This document shows, piece by piece, positions 11,414-24,439 of a DNA stretch of 64,000 nucleotides. Position 1 is the first letter of the stretch, and every line of letters starts with the position of its first letter. The DNA lies in contig JAQFVV010012418.1 in NCBI GenBank assembly GCA_028023455.1, positions 6,135,244 through 6,199,243 of the forward strand, written 5' to 3'. A model generated the notes under the pieces. It ran no database searches. It worked only from the letters and a program-made list of their open reading frames with translations, and was not told the DNA's origin. Source of the stretch: Epiperipatus broadwayi (taxonomy: Eukaryota > Onychophora > Udeonychophora > Euonychophora > Peripatidae). The position numbers were made by a program, and so were the translations under genes.

Positions 11414-12927
11414 TGTGGGAGTGTTCATTCTTGAAATAAAAATAATCATCTCAAATGAATAGGTGAAGAGTAAAAAAAAACATCTTAACAAATATAGACA
11501 ACTTCAAAGAAATAAAAGCAACAATGTTACACCAATCATTAAAAAATTGCAACAAACTAGTTGTTTTGATGATATTCATTAATATAAATGATACCGATGG
11601 TCAAAAGCATTTACATCATCATATATATATTTACTATACACAAATATATGTAATGAATCAACACCTATTTTAAATTCTTTAAAACAAATCTTTCATGCCA
11701 TTAGAAGCACTAAAGGTACTTATATGTTTATATAAAAATAAAAAAAATAAAAAAAATCTACACGTGGTCAGACAGTAAAATGATCTGCAGGATATAAAAG
11801 TTAATTGTGAATAACTAATAAATACAACCAAGAGCATTATCTCTGTCTTAAAGATAAATGCTGTTTCTGATATAAGTAGTGATTTCTATCTTTTCTCTGA
11901 GCTTTTTCTTTAATTTTCATTTTTTTTAACGTTACTATCTTCAATCATATAGACTAATATAGGATCTTGTTATAAAAATCTTTCACATCATCAATTATCT
12001 CTCTGTACTAACTTTGAAAATTGAATTGTGCATATGTATAATCAAATTTCTTTTTAATAATGTGCATACAATTAGACTTCATTTTTATATTTTTGCTATA
12101 TGAATTATATATATGAGAATTGAAGTATGCAAATCCTTCAGTGTTGAGAAATGAATGATGGAGATAGGTTTAGCAAACAAAAAACCCTTAATTGTAATCT
12201 GATACTAGGCATCACATTTAATAGTAAGCCTCATTAGAATTGAATTTTGAACAGGAATTTTATTTGTCAAATTTCTGACTACTAAAAAAAAGGTAATCTA
12301 AAGTGGAATGTGCAAGATCTGGCTAGATCAATGTTTATAGTGAGTCACTTTTTTAAGCAGGAAAATATAAATGTGTAAGTATTTTAATATTAGTCACTTT
12401 CTTATTAAGTGGACAAATATGTCCATGAAATGTGTCAATTTTGCTTAAATAAAATACTTGAAAATCTGAATGCAGGACTTTGTCAGCAATGAATTGTCAA
12501 AAAATAATAATTAAAATTCTACAAAATGAAAACACTAGAATTCATCAAAAATATTATTTAAAAAAAATTTAATAAACAAATTATGGAATTTAACTATAAA
12601 GTAAATATTGATATCAATATATATTTGAGACATTTTATTATAATATTAATATTTGTAATGCAAGTAGGTTTTAGATTGGCTACTATGTACAAGTGTAAAT
12701 AGATACAACAGTTAAATTTAAAGTTGTAAATCAATTTATTATCATAGTGTATCAACAAAAAAAAATTATAAGATTTTGTTAAATTGAGACAGTACTTTTA
12801 TATAACAAACTGATATTTATGTTTAAGAAATAAGTATTATTTGTACCCATTAAAAATTGATGGAATGTAATGGATTATATTCAACCTCAACTCTAGAATT
12901 AATATATTATTTTTCAACACTTAACAA
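11414..12927. other. Gene-free AT-rich stretch
   Basis: Nothing beyond simple A/T runs was recognised. Confidence 0.4.
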
Positions 12928-13051
12928 AACATCATTAATTAAACAGAGCAAAACTCTCCATACAGTATTGCCACCTGTGCTAAACAGAGTAATCAGTGGA
13001 TGCCAGAAGGCTTGTGCATAAAATCCCTATCTAATGCCTACTCATCCAATA

Positions 13052-13092
13052 TCCCCAGACTAGTTTCTGGCTGCGGCCTTCGTCAGTGAGGA
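13052..13092 (-). ncRNA. Hammerhead ribozyme, family 2, minus copy
   Basis: Minus-strand reading: UCCUCA, CUGACGA (13080-13086), a stem II based on GGC/GCC with a CGCA loop, GAAA, stem III ACUAGU, cleavage base C, then UGGGGA. Stem I pairs over 6 bp. ACUAGU is a perfect self-complementary hexamer. The pair closing stem II next to the core is A-A, where most hammerheads have G-C; this may lower activity. Confidence 0.75.
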
Positions 13093-13523
13093 GCTTTGGA
13101 TCTGAGAGAACTGCATCTAGATCTTAGGATCTAATGCAACCCTCTAGCAACCACCTTTTATCTCTACTTAACTACAAAACTATGAGAATGAAATTGAAAA
13201 CACAAAAAATATTTCCAATCTAAGCTCAATAGCTTCTATAGTCACATTTTGGTGTCATGTGGTGCTTAATGGTTTAACACCAATCCTGCCTAATAGGATA
13301 GTGGTGGCTATGGTTGTAAAAGAGCCAAAGACACCAAACTGTATGGGTGCTGAATTGAGTTCAGACCCATATGATTATATAAGCTATTGAGCTTAGATTG
13401 AAAATATTTTTTGTGTTTTCAATTTCATTCTCATAGTTTTGTAGTTAAGTAGAGATAAAAGGTGATTGCTAGAGGGTTGCATTAGATCCTAAGATCTAGA
13501 TGCAGTGCTCTCAGATCCAAAGC

Positions 13524-13565
13524 TCCTCACTGACGAAGGCCACAAGCCAGAAACTAGTCTGGGGA
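13524..13565 (+). ncRNA. Hammerhead ribozyme, family 2, first + copy
   Basis: UCCUCA at 13524-13529, CUGACGA at 13530-13536, stem II GGC/GCC with a CACAA loop flanked by an A-A mismatch, then GAAA and ACUAGU with GUC ending at 13559, then UGGGGA at 13560-13565. Predicted cleavage is after 13559. All invariant core bases are intact. Confidence 0.78.
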
Positions 13566-13979
13566 TATTGGATGAGTAGGCATTAGATAGGAATTTTATG
13601 CACAAGCCTTCTGGCATCCATTGACTACTCTGTTTAGCACAGGTGGCAATACTGTATGGAGAGTTTTGCTCTGTTTATCAACAATTAATGTGCTAGTATA
13701 GGAAATGTGATCATGTGATGCTTAATGGTTTAACACCAATCCTGCCTAATAGGATAGTGGTGGCTATGGTTGTAAAAGAACCAAAGACACCAAAATGTAT
13801 GGGTGCTGAACTGAGTTCAGACCCATATGACTATATAAGCTATTGAGCTTAGATTGAAAATATTTTTTGGGTTTTCAATTTCATTCTCATAGTTTTGTAG
13901 TTAAGTAGAGATAAAAGATGGTTGCTAGAGGGTTGCATTAGATCCTAAGATCTAGATGCAGTGCTCTCAGATCCAAAGC

Positions 13980-14021
13980 TCCTCACTGACGAAGGTCACA
14001 AGCCAGAAACTAATCTGGGGA
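13980..14021 (+). ncRNA. Hammerhead ribozyme, family 2, second + copy
   Basis: One 456-bp unit downstream of the first + copy. UCCUCA and CUGACGA (13986-13992) are intact and GAAAC is present, but the cleavage triplet context is AUC instead of GUC. Stem III becomes ACUAAU, which is no longer self-complementary. AUC can be cleaved in principle; the lost C-G pair suggests reduced activity. Confidence 0.65.
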
Positions 14022-14203
14022 TATTGGATGAGTATGCATTAGATAGGGATTTTATGCACAAGCTTTCTGGCATCCATTGATTACTCTGTTTAGCACAGGT
14101 GGCAATACTGTATGAAGAGTTTTGCTCTGTTTATCAACAATTAATGTGCTAGTATAGGAAATGTGATCATGTGATGCTTAATGGTTTAACATCATTAATT
14201 AAA

Positions 14204-17200
14204 ACTCATTTGTTGCACAGATTATTCTTTCTGCTGCATAAAAATTTGGATATTTAGATACATAATATTTTTTTTTATTAATAATAGGATTTCCTTTTCT
14301 ATGACTTTTGCATTTTCTATCTTTTCTAATTTTTTAAATTTTTATTTTTTTATCAATATGTTTTCTCCATTTTAATAAATATATTACATGATTGACTTAA
14401 AGAACATTAAATTTTAAGCATTAAACAAATTAAATGTAGATATAAACAAAATGTCATTCATTTTTCTTATAGAGGTGCACATGAAAATATAGTTGAAGTT
14501 TTTATATATAAGGAAAACAGAAATAATGATTACTAAGATTAAGTCCATCAGCTTAGTGCTAATGGCCTATCTAAAGTCATTAGAATTTAAAATACTTTTA
14601 GGAGTAAATGCATGAAATGTTAGAACTATAAGCAATATAAATTAAATAAATAATAAAATGATCTATTGCTTGGAAGTTCATAAAAAATTCAAAGGCGTAA
14701 TAACAACTGGGTTACAATCAATGGACTTTGAACACCAGATTTCACCATTTTACTATTATATCAAACATATAAGGCATGAATAATATAGAAAAAACTATTA
14801 AAAGATGAAATTCAGATATTTGTAGAACTATAAATGTGATGCCATAAAAAGTTTAATATATTTTGGAGATAAAAATAGAAATAATGGTATAGATATTGTT
14901 TTAGATTCAATAAAGAAAGTTTTTTAAATAATCAACAATAATAAAAAAATCTAATAAATTTTTAATATATGTTGCTAATTTATTATCATAGTGATGAAAA
15001 TCTGTATGAATCAAAGTGAAAAATTTATTGAAATAAATATAAAACTAATTGTATAATGATTAAGTATATTAGAATGCTAGGTTATAATAGGAAAGAATAA
15101 TACACTTGGAGAGAATTATGAGCTGGAATAATTAATAAGAAGGTAAGAAGTTGATAATTTTTGTAGAATAAATAATAAAAAAAACACGTTTTAAAAATAG
15201 TTTGGATAAATTTGGGTGACAATAAAAGAGATATAAATTATATTTTGATTTAAAATAGATTTAGAAACTATTAAGATAACATGGAGGTATCATGGAAAAA
15301 GTAACAGAAACTGAGTCAAAAGAAACAACCATTAGTAAAATAAAAAGAAATATCAGGAATTTTTTTTTTAGATTTCCTGGATAAAAATCTGTATAAATAA
15401 TAGTTGATTAAAATAATTCAAATAGATGCTGAAATTTTTTTTAGAAAAATTAGAAGTTGCTCAATAAAAATATTGAGTTATAAAAATAAGTATTTCTGGT
15501 GGTAATGAGATGATGAATAAAATTGTATAGAAAAAAAGAAAAATATTAATTCCATAGAATTTTTTTTTTTATAAAATTCCTAAAAATAAATGAAAATGAG
15601 AAACAGATAAACTTAGAGAAGTATAGTTAGAAAAAGAAGAGGAATTATGAAGAATTCAGTTGGACAAAGCAGACTTGTAAAAATAAAATAGTGATTGATA
15701 GTAGAAATGATAAATTATTAGTAGTAAACATAGATGCATTAAAAAATGAAAAAAAATAGAGTGATTAATAAGATAGAAATAATTAGTTGGTTCCCCTCTT
15801 TTTTTCCAAAGAGTAAGCTTGTGGTTTAAGACCTGTAGAGGTCCCTACTATCGCATTTTTATATGCATGTGCTTGAGGCTACAGCCTTAATGAATATTAT
15901 TAACTAAAAAAGAAAATCAAGTAAATTGGTTGATAATGAATGAAAAAGTTGTAAAACTTTAGCTGAGATAAAAACTGATAAAGTATAAATAATTACTGAT
16001 ATATCAGCTAATTTATTAAAGAGTGTGAAAATAAAAAGATTTGAACGAGCTAATAAATGTGTTCATAATGTAATTTGTGATTCAAACACAAAAAAAAAGA
16101 CTTTTTTTTTGTCAATGATTATGATTCTATTAGGAAAAAATAATCTAATTCAACAAAATATGAGAATTTTAGACCAATTAACTTAAACTTCTCTGTGACT
16201 ATGGTATTAGTGAAGCCTTGAATCAATGTATTTTAAATAATTTAGATGCCCTGCATAGTTTACGTGCAATGTTTGAGTGTCAGACTCTGGAGTATAAGAT
16301 CTTTAGGTCAGTTTTAGTTTTAACATTTCTGATGCTCAAACTTTTTATGAACTAAGCAAAATGCCATTTGATTCTTTTTTCTAATAAATTGGACACTTAT
16401 GTATGAACACAATTCAGATGTAGAAATGATAGATAATAATAAGAGAAGAAAAAGAAGAGGAGGAGGAAGAAGAAGAGGAGGAAGAAGAAGAAGGAGAAGA
16501 AGAAGAAGAAGAGAAGGAGTGGTGATATTTCTGGAATGGACTGTAGAAAATATAAGGGAAAAAGGAAGAAGAAAACAAATATTTATTGATGATTTTGAGA
16601 GAAGAAATACTCATTAATATTTGAGAAAGCAAAAATAGATGACTTACAGAAGATAAACTGGTTTATGCATGGAACTTTCTTTTAATCAAACAAATAATAC
16701 TTTTGATCAACTTAAGCATTAATTATTTGAAAATAAAATGATTTTAATATTAAAAGAAATTTAATAATAAAACTTTGTGCTGATTTTTGGAAATTATTAA
16801 CATAGAATTGGTTAAATTATCCTTTCATAATATGTTTGGTTTTTTTTTTTTTTTTTCATAAAAAGACAACACATTAGTGTAAATAGCATCATTGCTACTT
16901 AACATAGCTTTTATTATTTGAACATGACTTGAAAATTTACATACAAAATCTTCAAATATCATAAAAAAAATTAATGAATTAATATTTCTTAGTACGTTAA
17001 TGAAAATTTTCATAGAATTAAAACTTTTAATTTAATCTATTCAACATACAATCAAATAATATGAATTAATATGAAGAAAAGAAATTCGTTACTCTTGGCA
17101 GAACTTCAACTTGAAATGTCCATATCTTTTTCTTAATCTAGCTATTAACAACTTTGTGTGATAACGGAAACAATAATTGAATGCATAATGAATAATCAGA

Positions 17201-17560
17201 TATTGCCATAATTATTAAAATTATAGTTCCAAACATGATGGCAAAGCAACAAAATTTATAACATAATTCTCTACTCAGAAAAATTATAATATATAAAATA
17301 CAACTAGACAATACTTATTGATCAATACTTATTTGATAAGAAAAATGTTTATCCAAAAATAATTAAAGCACTATAAAATCATTACTTTTCTAAATTTTCA
17401 TATGATCTAATTCTCAATCAAAATCTAAAATTCATGGTGAATTGAAAATTGCAATTAATATGCCTTTTAACACACACACACATTTATATACATACAGGTG
17501 TGTGTACATATTGCATACAGGTACTAAAATATATATATAACACATACACATATAAATTTA
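14204..17560. other. Gene-free stretch with purine-rich microsatellite
   Basis: AT-rich and A-biased on the + strand from 14.9 to 16.6 kb. A GAA/GAG/AGG-rich tract lies at about 16440-16520; its open frames on both strands are low-complexity Arg/Gly or Ser runs, not genes. A GC-richer island at about 15790-15890 is unidentified. Confidence 0.4.
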
Positions 17561-17569
17561 TATATCCAG

Positions 17570-18225
17570 TGCATATCGCTAGCTGAAAATTCAAATATAA
17601 AAATTCACCCCCCACCCCCACTCCACACCCATTATGCTAAAGTCTGAATTTTAAACATTTCAGACGAGAGGAAATTTACCCTCTTGACCGTCTGTTACAA
17701 TATTGTTAAGTATATTAAAATACAGACTTACTCAAACAAAGAGCATGAAATTTAAGTTAGCAATGATCTTAAATTGCCATAAACAAACATGCTTAATTTA
17801 CGTATGCAAAGAAAGGCGAATACATTAGTCATTTTAAACTTTGCAATCTCTCAACATAATTGTATAAGAAATAGATCCAGTGTATATCGCTAGTTGAAAA
17901 TTCAAATATAAAATGTCATATCACCTTCCCCCAACACTATAATTTTTCAGCAATGCTAGCATTTGGAGGTGGGGGTGGTTGGGGATGATTTGACATTTAA
18001 TTTTTCAACTAGAAATATGCATTGAATCTATTTCTTATATATTTCTGTTGGGAAATTGCAAAGTTTACAATGATTTATGTATTAATCTTTCTTTGCATAC
18101 ATAAATTAAACATGTTTGTTTATAAGCAATTTAAGATCTTGCTAATTTTAATTTCATGCTATACTTAACAACATTGCAGCATATAGTCAAGAGATTATCT
18201 CTTGGCTGTGCTGTTTGAAATTTCG
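17570..18225. repeat. Long imperfect inverted repeat
   Basis: About 17647-17930 is mirrored by about 17960-18225 (for example GTATATCGCTAGTTGAAAA against TTTTTCAACTAGAAATATGC, and AAACAAACATG against CATGTTTGTTT). Another fragment of the same outer sequence sits at about 17565. The centre near 17945 is C- and G-rich. It is probably a foldback or MITE copy; no terminal duplication was identified. Confidence 0.55.
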
Positions 18226-18429
18226 ATTTTATTTTTAATTACAAGGCAGCTTTACTAAAAAATCAAAACGTTGGAGGTCGTGGTAATTTGATAATTTACA
18301 TATATAGTTATCTTTTAATTTTTTGTTTAACATTTTTTAAATTGCTATATCTAAAACTGGAGATATAAAAATCATGGATAAGTTAGTACTAGGAATCTGC
18401 ATTAACTTAATTTCATTCTACAATAGGTA

Positions 18430-18560
18430 TGCAGGTAATTTATATTGGTGATTATTTATCTTTTCGACATATATGTGTTCAAGTGTATCAGTGATATGAG
18501 ATAGAGTGGTGAATGGTGTAAAAGTCTGTGCTCATATACCCTATATACTAACTGATAACA
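18430..18560 (+). repeat. Fragment of repeat family 3
   Basis: Shares GGTGATTATTTATCTTTTC, ATATATGTGTTCAAGTGTAT and 'GTCTGTGCTCATATACCC' text with copies near 20.35 and 30.42 kb. Function unknown. Confidence 0.6.
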
Positions 18561-20189
18561 ATGTAATATATGTCTATTTCTCTAGAAATGCAGTATTTAT
18601 TAGCTTAATGATTTTAAACATACAACTCAAACAAAGCTTTAATTTTTTTCTATTGGTCACATGTTGATACAGTTAATTTATACATATTATATAAAATATC
18701 AAAAATAAAATATTAGTGTTATTTAAATATCATCTTTTTAAGATATTTAATTTTTTTTTTTTTCTTTTAGATTTTCAATAATGTAAATATAAATTTACAT
18801 TTGATTTATCTTCTTTTTATATGCAAAATATCGGTACAAAATGGTAAGTGATTTGTTTTTTTATATTTAATATTATTCATATTTAAATTTTTTATTTATT
18901 TATTTTTTCTCAAAAATATTATTTTAAATTGTTAAGAAATTTCTATGCTTTTCATCAAAGATTTCTATTTTTTTCAAACCAGTTCTTATTATTAGATTAT
19001 GAACAGCAATTATAATAAAATTAATAAATAAAAGATATCTGTTGCTTTATATACAATAGAACTGCTTCAGCCTAAACTTATTTTTATTAATAGAGTGACA
19101 TCACAATATAATTAAATATTGAGGAAAAATTTAATGTTAGAATCTGATATCATCAAAGTATATACATGGGTAGTAAAATAGATTTATATTTGAGAGGTAC
19201 TAATACATTTCAAATCTTTATTCGTAACTGATTTAACCTAAGTCAAGATTAATTTATTACATAAGCAGAAAAATACCAATAGATGACCAAGTTGTTCTTC
19301 CACCCCCCATCCCCCTATAGATCTTTCTGTATATAAAAAATATACTCGGCCTTAAACAAGTAAAATTAATATTATCAATATATAATAAAATTAAAGTATG
19401 AGAGAAAATTTTTGAAACTTCAAAAATTAAATGTATGACTTTTTTTTAATGAATTATTTACAATTCTTTTCTTGCAACAGAAATATTTATAGTAGCAACA
19501 CAACTTCTAATTATGAGTGGATTTTTCTGGTGACTTTTAAAACAGTGATACAGAATATTGTCTCTGAGTCGTGAAAATAATTTACATTTGATTGACGATT
19601 TTTACAGTGAGTTTCTTGCATCTACTATCATTTCATTATTCAATTTAAAATCTTAATTTAAACAAAATGGAGATATGTGTCTCTCTCATCTTCGGCAATG
19701 AAATCAGGTTATGTGTAAACATGTCTATAACAATAAATAAAATATTTACAAAGCAAACTAAGGGATATGTAAGATATTGTTTAGATCCATTTTTTTTTTA
19801 ATTATTCATTCATGACTTCTATTTTAATCAATTAATATTTCAATTATCATTTAGTTATCCACAAATCAGTATTTTACAGTGAATTTGAATCAAATGTAGA
19901 ATCAATTTTCTTTTTTTTTTTTTTATAGTTCTTTTACATTAGTTAACATCTTAGAGTAATCTAATGAAAAATAATTTTACAGGATTCAACTTGCAAAAAG
20001 TTGCTAATTTATCACCATTCTTTCACACTTTCTAGACAAAAGATTTTCTCTCTTTATATAGTTTTTATAGTAATTAATGAGGCAAAACTATCTGATTACT
20101 AATAAATAAATGTCACAAGATATAACGATAAACTTTACTTCCTTTTATTATTTTTAATCTTATACCAAGAATTTATTAATATCTTATAA

Positions 20190-20530
20190 TTGGATGAACA
20201 GTTGAAGAGTTGGAGTGTGGAGTGGATTGAAGCCTGTCCATTAAAGTATGAAGATTGGCTATCTTAATATATATTTGAGCACTTATTGCATTTATGTGTA
20301 GAGATGATAATCTGGACCAACTGATGATTGATGGTTTAACATGAAATACATATATTGGTGATTATTTATCTTTTCAGCATATATGTGTTCAAGTATATCA
20401 GTGATATGAGATAGATAGGTGAGCGGTGAGTCATGTGAAAGTCTGTGCTCATATACCCTATATATTTATATATTAATACAGGTATATAATAAGCCTGTAT
20501 TTCAGTTAACACCTTATATGGAAAATCAAA
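20190..20530 (+). repeat. Repeat family 3, longer copy
   Basis: Aligns by eye with 30265-30575 over more than 300 bp, including GAAGAGTTGGAGTGTGGAGT, 'GATTGAAGCCTGTCCATTAAAG' in pieces, and ACAGGTATAT with AAGCCTGT near the right end. No coding frame and no recognised RNA polymerase III boxes. Confidence 0.65.
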
Positions 20531-20999
20531 ACAGTTTGTTGGTATTTTACTTCCAGATTCCAGATTAATAACTTTAACCATTTAATTATTGTTTTGCATA
20601 ATATTTAAGATAAAATAAATTTGTTAATGAAAATATTTAAATAAATTCATTTATTTTAAATTTTTGAGTTATAATTAAAATTATAAAAAATAGAATTATA
20701 AAAACAACTTAACTCAATTAAAATAAAAAAGTATTTAAAAGATTGATTTTAAAAAATAAATTTAAGATTGTCATTTAAGAAATATTAATATATTTTTATT
20801 TATTAAATTGATACATGTAAAATTTGAACTTTCATATGCATTTCAAGCAAATAAAATTTGTGTGCTTATATAAGATCTTCGAGCTTATAAATTTGAATCA
20901 AGTTGGAATAAAGTTTAATTATAATTAAATAACTTATTTCCTTGATTTTTTTTTTTCCAATTAACTTCAAATGTTGTTACATCCTACTCTTTTTTTTCT

Positions 21000-22950
21000 T
21001 TATTCATTGCAAATAAACATGAATGCCTATTTATTATCCACAGCATATTCCCATTCTTACTAATAAAAATACGATAACATTTTTTTACACATAATAATTC
21101 TTCATATTATACTATTGAATCATTTTCTTGTTCTTCGGGTCATTTCCTCCGACTCTTTTGGAAGAAACAATCCAACACAATTCTCAAGGATTTCATATAT
21201 AGTTATAATTTTTATGGACCTTGCTTTATTTGTGTTATTTCTTAGGTCTGTTTCATTTTGATTAAAGTTATTCCTTTCCTACTGGTGATTCCTTTGCCAC
21301 CTTCTTGCTCTTTGAAAATAATTAGCTTGTAAAAAGCAAATCCTCTGCACCTCTTATGAAATCTTTATAAACCTGAATGTTTGAAGGTTATATGGCGGGT
21401 ACATTAAATCTCCACAGCTCAAAGTTTTGTATTTTTCTGTTGAGTGTTGGGATATTCTTTATTTTAATAGTATTTAAATTATTTAACTTTTTCTTTAACT
21501 ATCATTAAATTGCTTCCAATCATCTGCAGAATATTTATTGACACATTGTGTCTGATATTAATCATTATTTATCCTCTTGACAATGGAAATGCAGTCAGAG
21601 TTCTTAGTCTTGCTACTTGCAATGAAAAACACTGTAAAATTGTCTTTTTCTCCAAGCTTATACTTTTCCTGTGATATCTTGTACAATATTCCATAATGCC
21701 TTTCCTATTTCATAATACATGTAGAATATCAAAATAATAGTTTTTAAAGATCTGTGGTTTTGCATCCACAGAATTTCACCAGTTTATTGCAGCACCATAA
21801 TTGTTAATAGAAGCAATAAGTACCTTCTCTATTTAATTACTTGGATTTAATAAAAGTAACACTTTCAAGCTTTTCAAATACTCATATGGGTCTTCCCTTT
21901 TTTTTTTTTTTTTTGCTTTTAAAGATTTTATATAAATGAACTTTGGCATTATTGAATTTCATAGATGATTCATGATTGTTGTTCTATTGCCAGAATCCAT
22001 AATTACATTCTTATTCACTTGGTTATCAGGCTATAAATCATATTGCTTTTTTATCATCAGTGTTCCCCTTTTTTCTCTATTTTCTAGACTAGTCCAGCAT
22101 ATAAGTTTGTTCTTTTAATTTACATTCCATTTGCTCAATTTGCTACTGCATCTTTTCCATCATATTTTTTAAATCTTTATTTCCTTCAAATCATTCAATA
22201 TATTTCACTGCCACTTCCTGAATTCATCTTTTCTTATTTTCCATTCTTTTATTTATTTCATTTGAACATTTTCTTTGTGAATCTTTTAATAATTTTTTAA
22301 TAATTTTATCAAAATTTTCTGCATTGCATCCAAATGTTCATTTATCATTTTACATTTGATTTGGAGACGTTCATACATTTTCTTTTTCTTACTTTTTTAT
22401 TTCTTTTACTTTAGGCTACCTCCTGATATTTCTTAGCTTTTCTTCTTAATCTTTTGATTCTTGTTTTTAGTTATTGGTTGTGACTATGTAGCATCTCAGC
22501 TCTCATTTTTTCATGGATTATCTACATTTCTGTACAGTTTTGTCTGATTATTTTGCTATCTTTCAATAGTTTAGTTTATTCTAATGTCTCAGATCTCAGT
22601 TTTTCTGTTTGTTTTGAAATATCAGATTTCATTGGTTATACTTGCTCTAATATTTTATTTCCCATTGTTTTACAATATCTTTCTGTTCTTTTCATTCTTC
22701 TTGCTGTACTTTTTGTATTAAGGTTTTTGTCTATATTTCTATACTATCTTCTTTTTCATATAAATATTCAGATATTTCCATCCCCAATATTGGACTTTTC
22801 CTTCCAGTATCCTCATATTATGCTATTTCTGATTTATTTTCCACTTTCATTATTTCACTTATTACTACAATTATTGCAATATCTCAGCTATATGTATATA
22901 TATAAGTTTTTTCTGACAAAATAAGTTTTACTCAAACAAGAGTTTTTTAA
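21000..22950 (-). other. Pyrimidine-rich stretch, possible decayed minus-strand ORF
   Basis: The + strand is strongly T/C biased for about 2 kb, so the minus strand is A/G rich, as a Lys/Glu/Asn-rich coding strand would be. Minus-strand translation gives charged, coiled-coil-like pieces broken by frequent stops. It resembles in character, not in recognisable sequence, the coiled-coil part of the relic at 0.8-1.6 kb. It may be an old retroelement ORF or plain compositional bias. Confidence 0.25.
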
Positions 22951-22998
22951 CCAGATTTTTTTAAGCAAGACCTATTAAAGCAGAATTTTTAAACAGAA

Positions 22999-23021
22999 TC
23001 TCTCTCTCTCTCTCTCTCTCT
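22999..23021 (+). repeat. (TC)n microsatellite
   Basis: About eleven uninterrupted TC dinucleotides. Confidence 0.95.
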
Positions 23022-24004
23022 TTTTGTTTATTATTTACAACTTCTTTAAATATTCCCATAATCTGTTTTTTGCTCTAGCTCTATCTTAAATTCTAAATTT
23101 ATTTTATATGGGGCTTGCATGTACTTTTTATTTTATGAAATCATCAAAATATATGTTTTTGCATTTATATTTGGAATGTTTCACTCCTCATTTTAATAGC
23201 TTTACCTAATTATAACTATCCTCTCATGGGTTTTTATTATTAAACCTCATTCAACTGTAAATCTTTTCAGAGGTTTTCTCTTTGTCATGCTTTAAGTTGG
23301 CACCCTATATAAATAACTAGATATTATATAATGGTCAGTATGTAATTCTTAACTTTATAATTGTATAAATAATATCTCAAAGAAAAGGTCAATTATTATT
23401 TTTTCATTAGCTATATGGTTTGATTGGATGCCACCAGGTTCTTCTAGAACTTGGAAAATAACTAAGACTGAGTCTAAACTCCAAATATTTTCTGAAAATA
23501 AACTATTATGTTTTGTTTTTCACAATTATGTTACTTATCATAATTATAATAACTATAATAAATATCCACTTTTCTTTTCTTCTCTTTAACTGTATCATTT
23601 TCCATTATTTTCCCATGACTATTATATTCAGCAAATTATTTTTCAGCATAAATCAAAAACTAATGAACCTCTTTGATGTATAATACATCAAATGAAGTTA
23701 TTTCTAAAGAACACACAAAATAATATTAATTTAACAAGAATAATAAACATGTATTATATATAAGCTATTTACAATTATATCATTTGTTGATGCTTCAAAT
23801 TTACTCACAAAAATCTCTTAATTTCTTAAGATAGATTGCATTGACTTTACTAACTTTTAATTTCAAATTGAACTTACTTTATTTTGATTAACTCATACTT
23901 AAGGTCTAATTGCATTAAATTAATTACAAATTAATAAGTGCATAGCTAATTATTCATTATAGTAATAATGTGTTCTTTTAAACCTTAATATATATATATA
24001 TATC

Positions 24005-24080
24005 ACTAGATGGAGATCACCAATAGCTCTAAACAAGCTTTGTTTTTATAAGTGCCAAAAGAGATAGAATTCAAAATCTC
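24005..24080 (-). repeat. Diverged fragment of hammerhead family 1
   Basis: AGCTCTAAACAAGCTT followed by a TTTTTAT run and 'GCCAAAAGAGATA' parallels the 7.96-8.00 kb text (GCTCTAAACAAGCTTAATTT, then GCTACAAGAGAAAATAC). Only the tail of the unit survives, without the ribozyme. Confidence 0.4.
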
Positions 24081-24439
24081 TATAACTTGTTTTAATTATT
24101 ATATATACATATATTTGTTTATGCGAAATGTTTTGGAAATGAATTTATTTTCTATTAATACTTTTTATAAAGTCTCTTAATACTGAATTAATATTATGTT
24201 TCAAGATTTAAATCTTCTTAAAAATAATTATCAAATACTTAAAATCATCTGTTCAAAATTTATGTATATTGTAATCCTCAAACAAGCAATCATTATCATT
24301 GGCTGCTACCATAATGACTATAGATTTTACACACCACAGATTATGAGTCTTCTTATAGACAAAATACAATATAATATAAACACAAATAATAACATCTCAG
24401 ATTCTTATTAAAATCATATCTAAAGTTCTTATTGAAATC

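Larger units (their letters stand above)
12928..14203. mobile_element. Hammerhead-bearing repeat family 2 with 16-bp TSD
   Basis: The direct repeat AACATCATTAATTAAA flanks the complex at 12928-12943 and 14188-14203. Inside are a minus-strand partial unit (about 13256 down to 12944) and a + strand array from about 13257. In the array, GATCCTAAGATCTAGATGC occurs at 13485 and 13941, giving a 456-bp unit. Three hammerhead motifs are present, one minus and two plus. No protein is encoded. The single outer duplication indicates that the inverted and tandem parts entered together. The organisation fits a retrozyme or a Penelope-like pseudo-LTR; these alternatives cannot be separated here. Confidence 0.8.

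Noticed and set aside
16110-16260. ENFRPINL reading resembling LINE RT block 1
   Set aside because: Only eight residues match, followed by stops; no other RT motif in order. Too weak to call.
16399-16632. Arg/Gly-rich and Ser-rich frames
   Set aside because: Both strands are open only because of the GAA/GAG-rich microsatellite.
22553-22924. 123-codon hydrophobic frame
   Set aside because: Lies in the T-rich stretch; Phe/Leu/Ser composition follows base bias, with no domain, start context or splice support.
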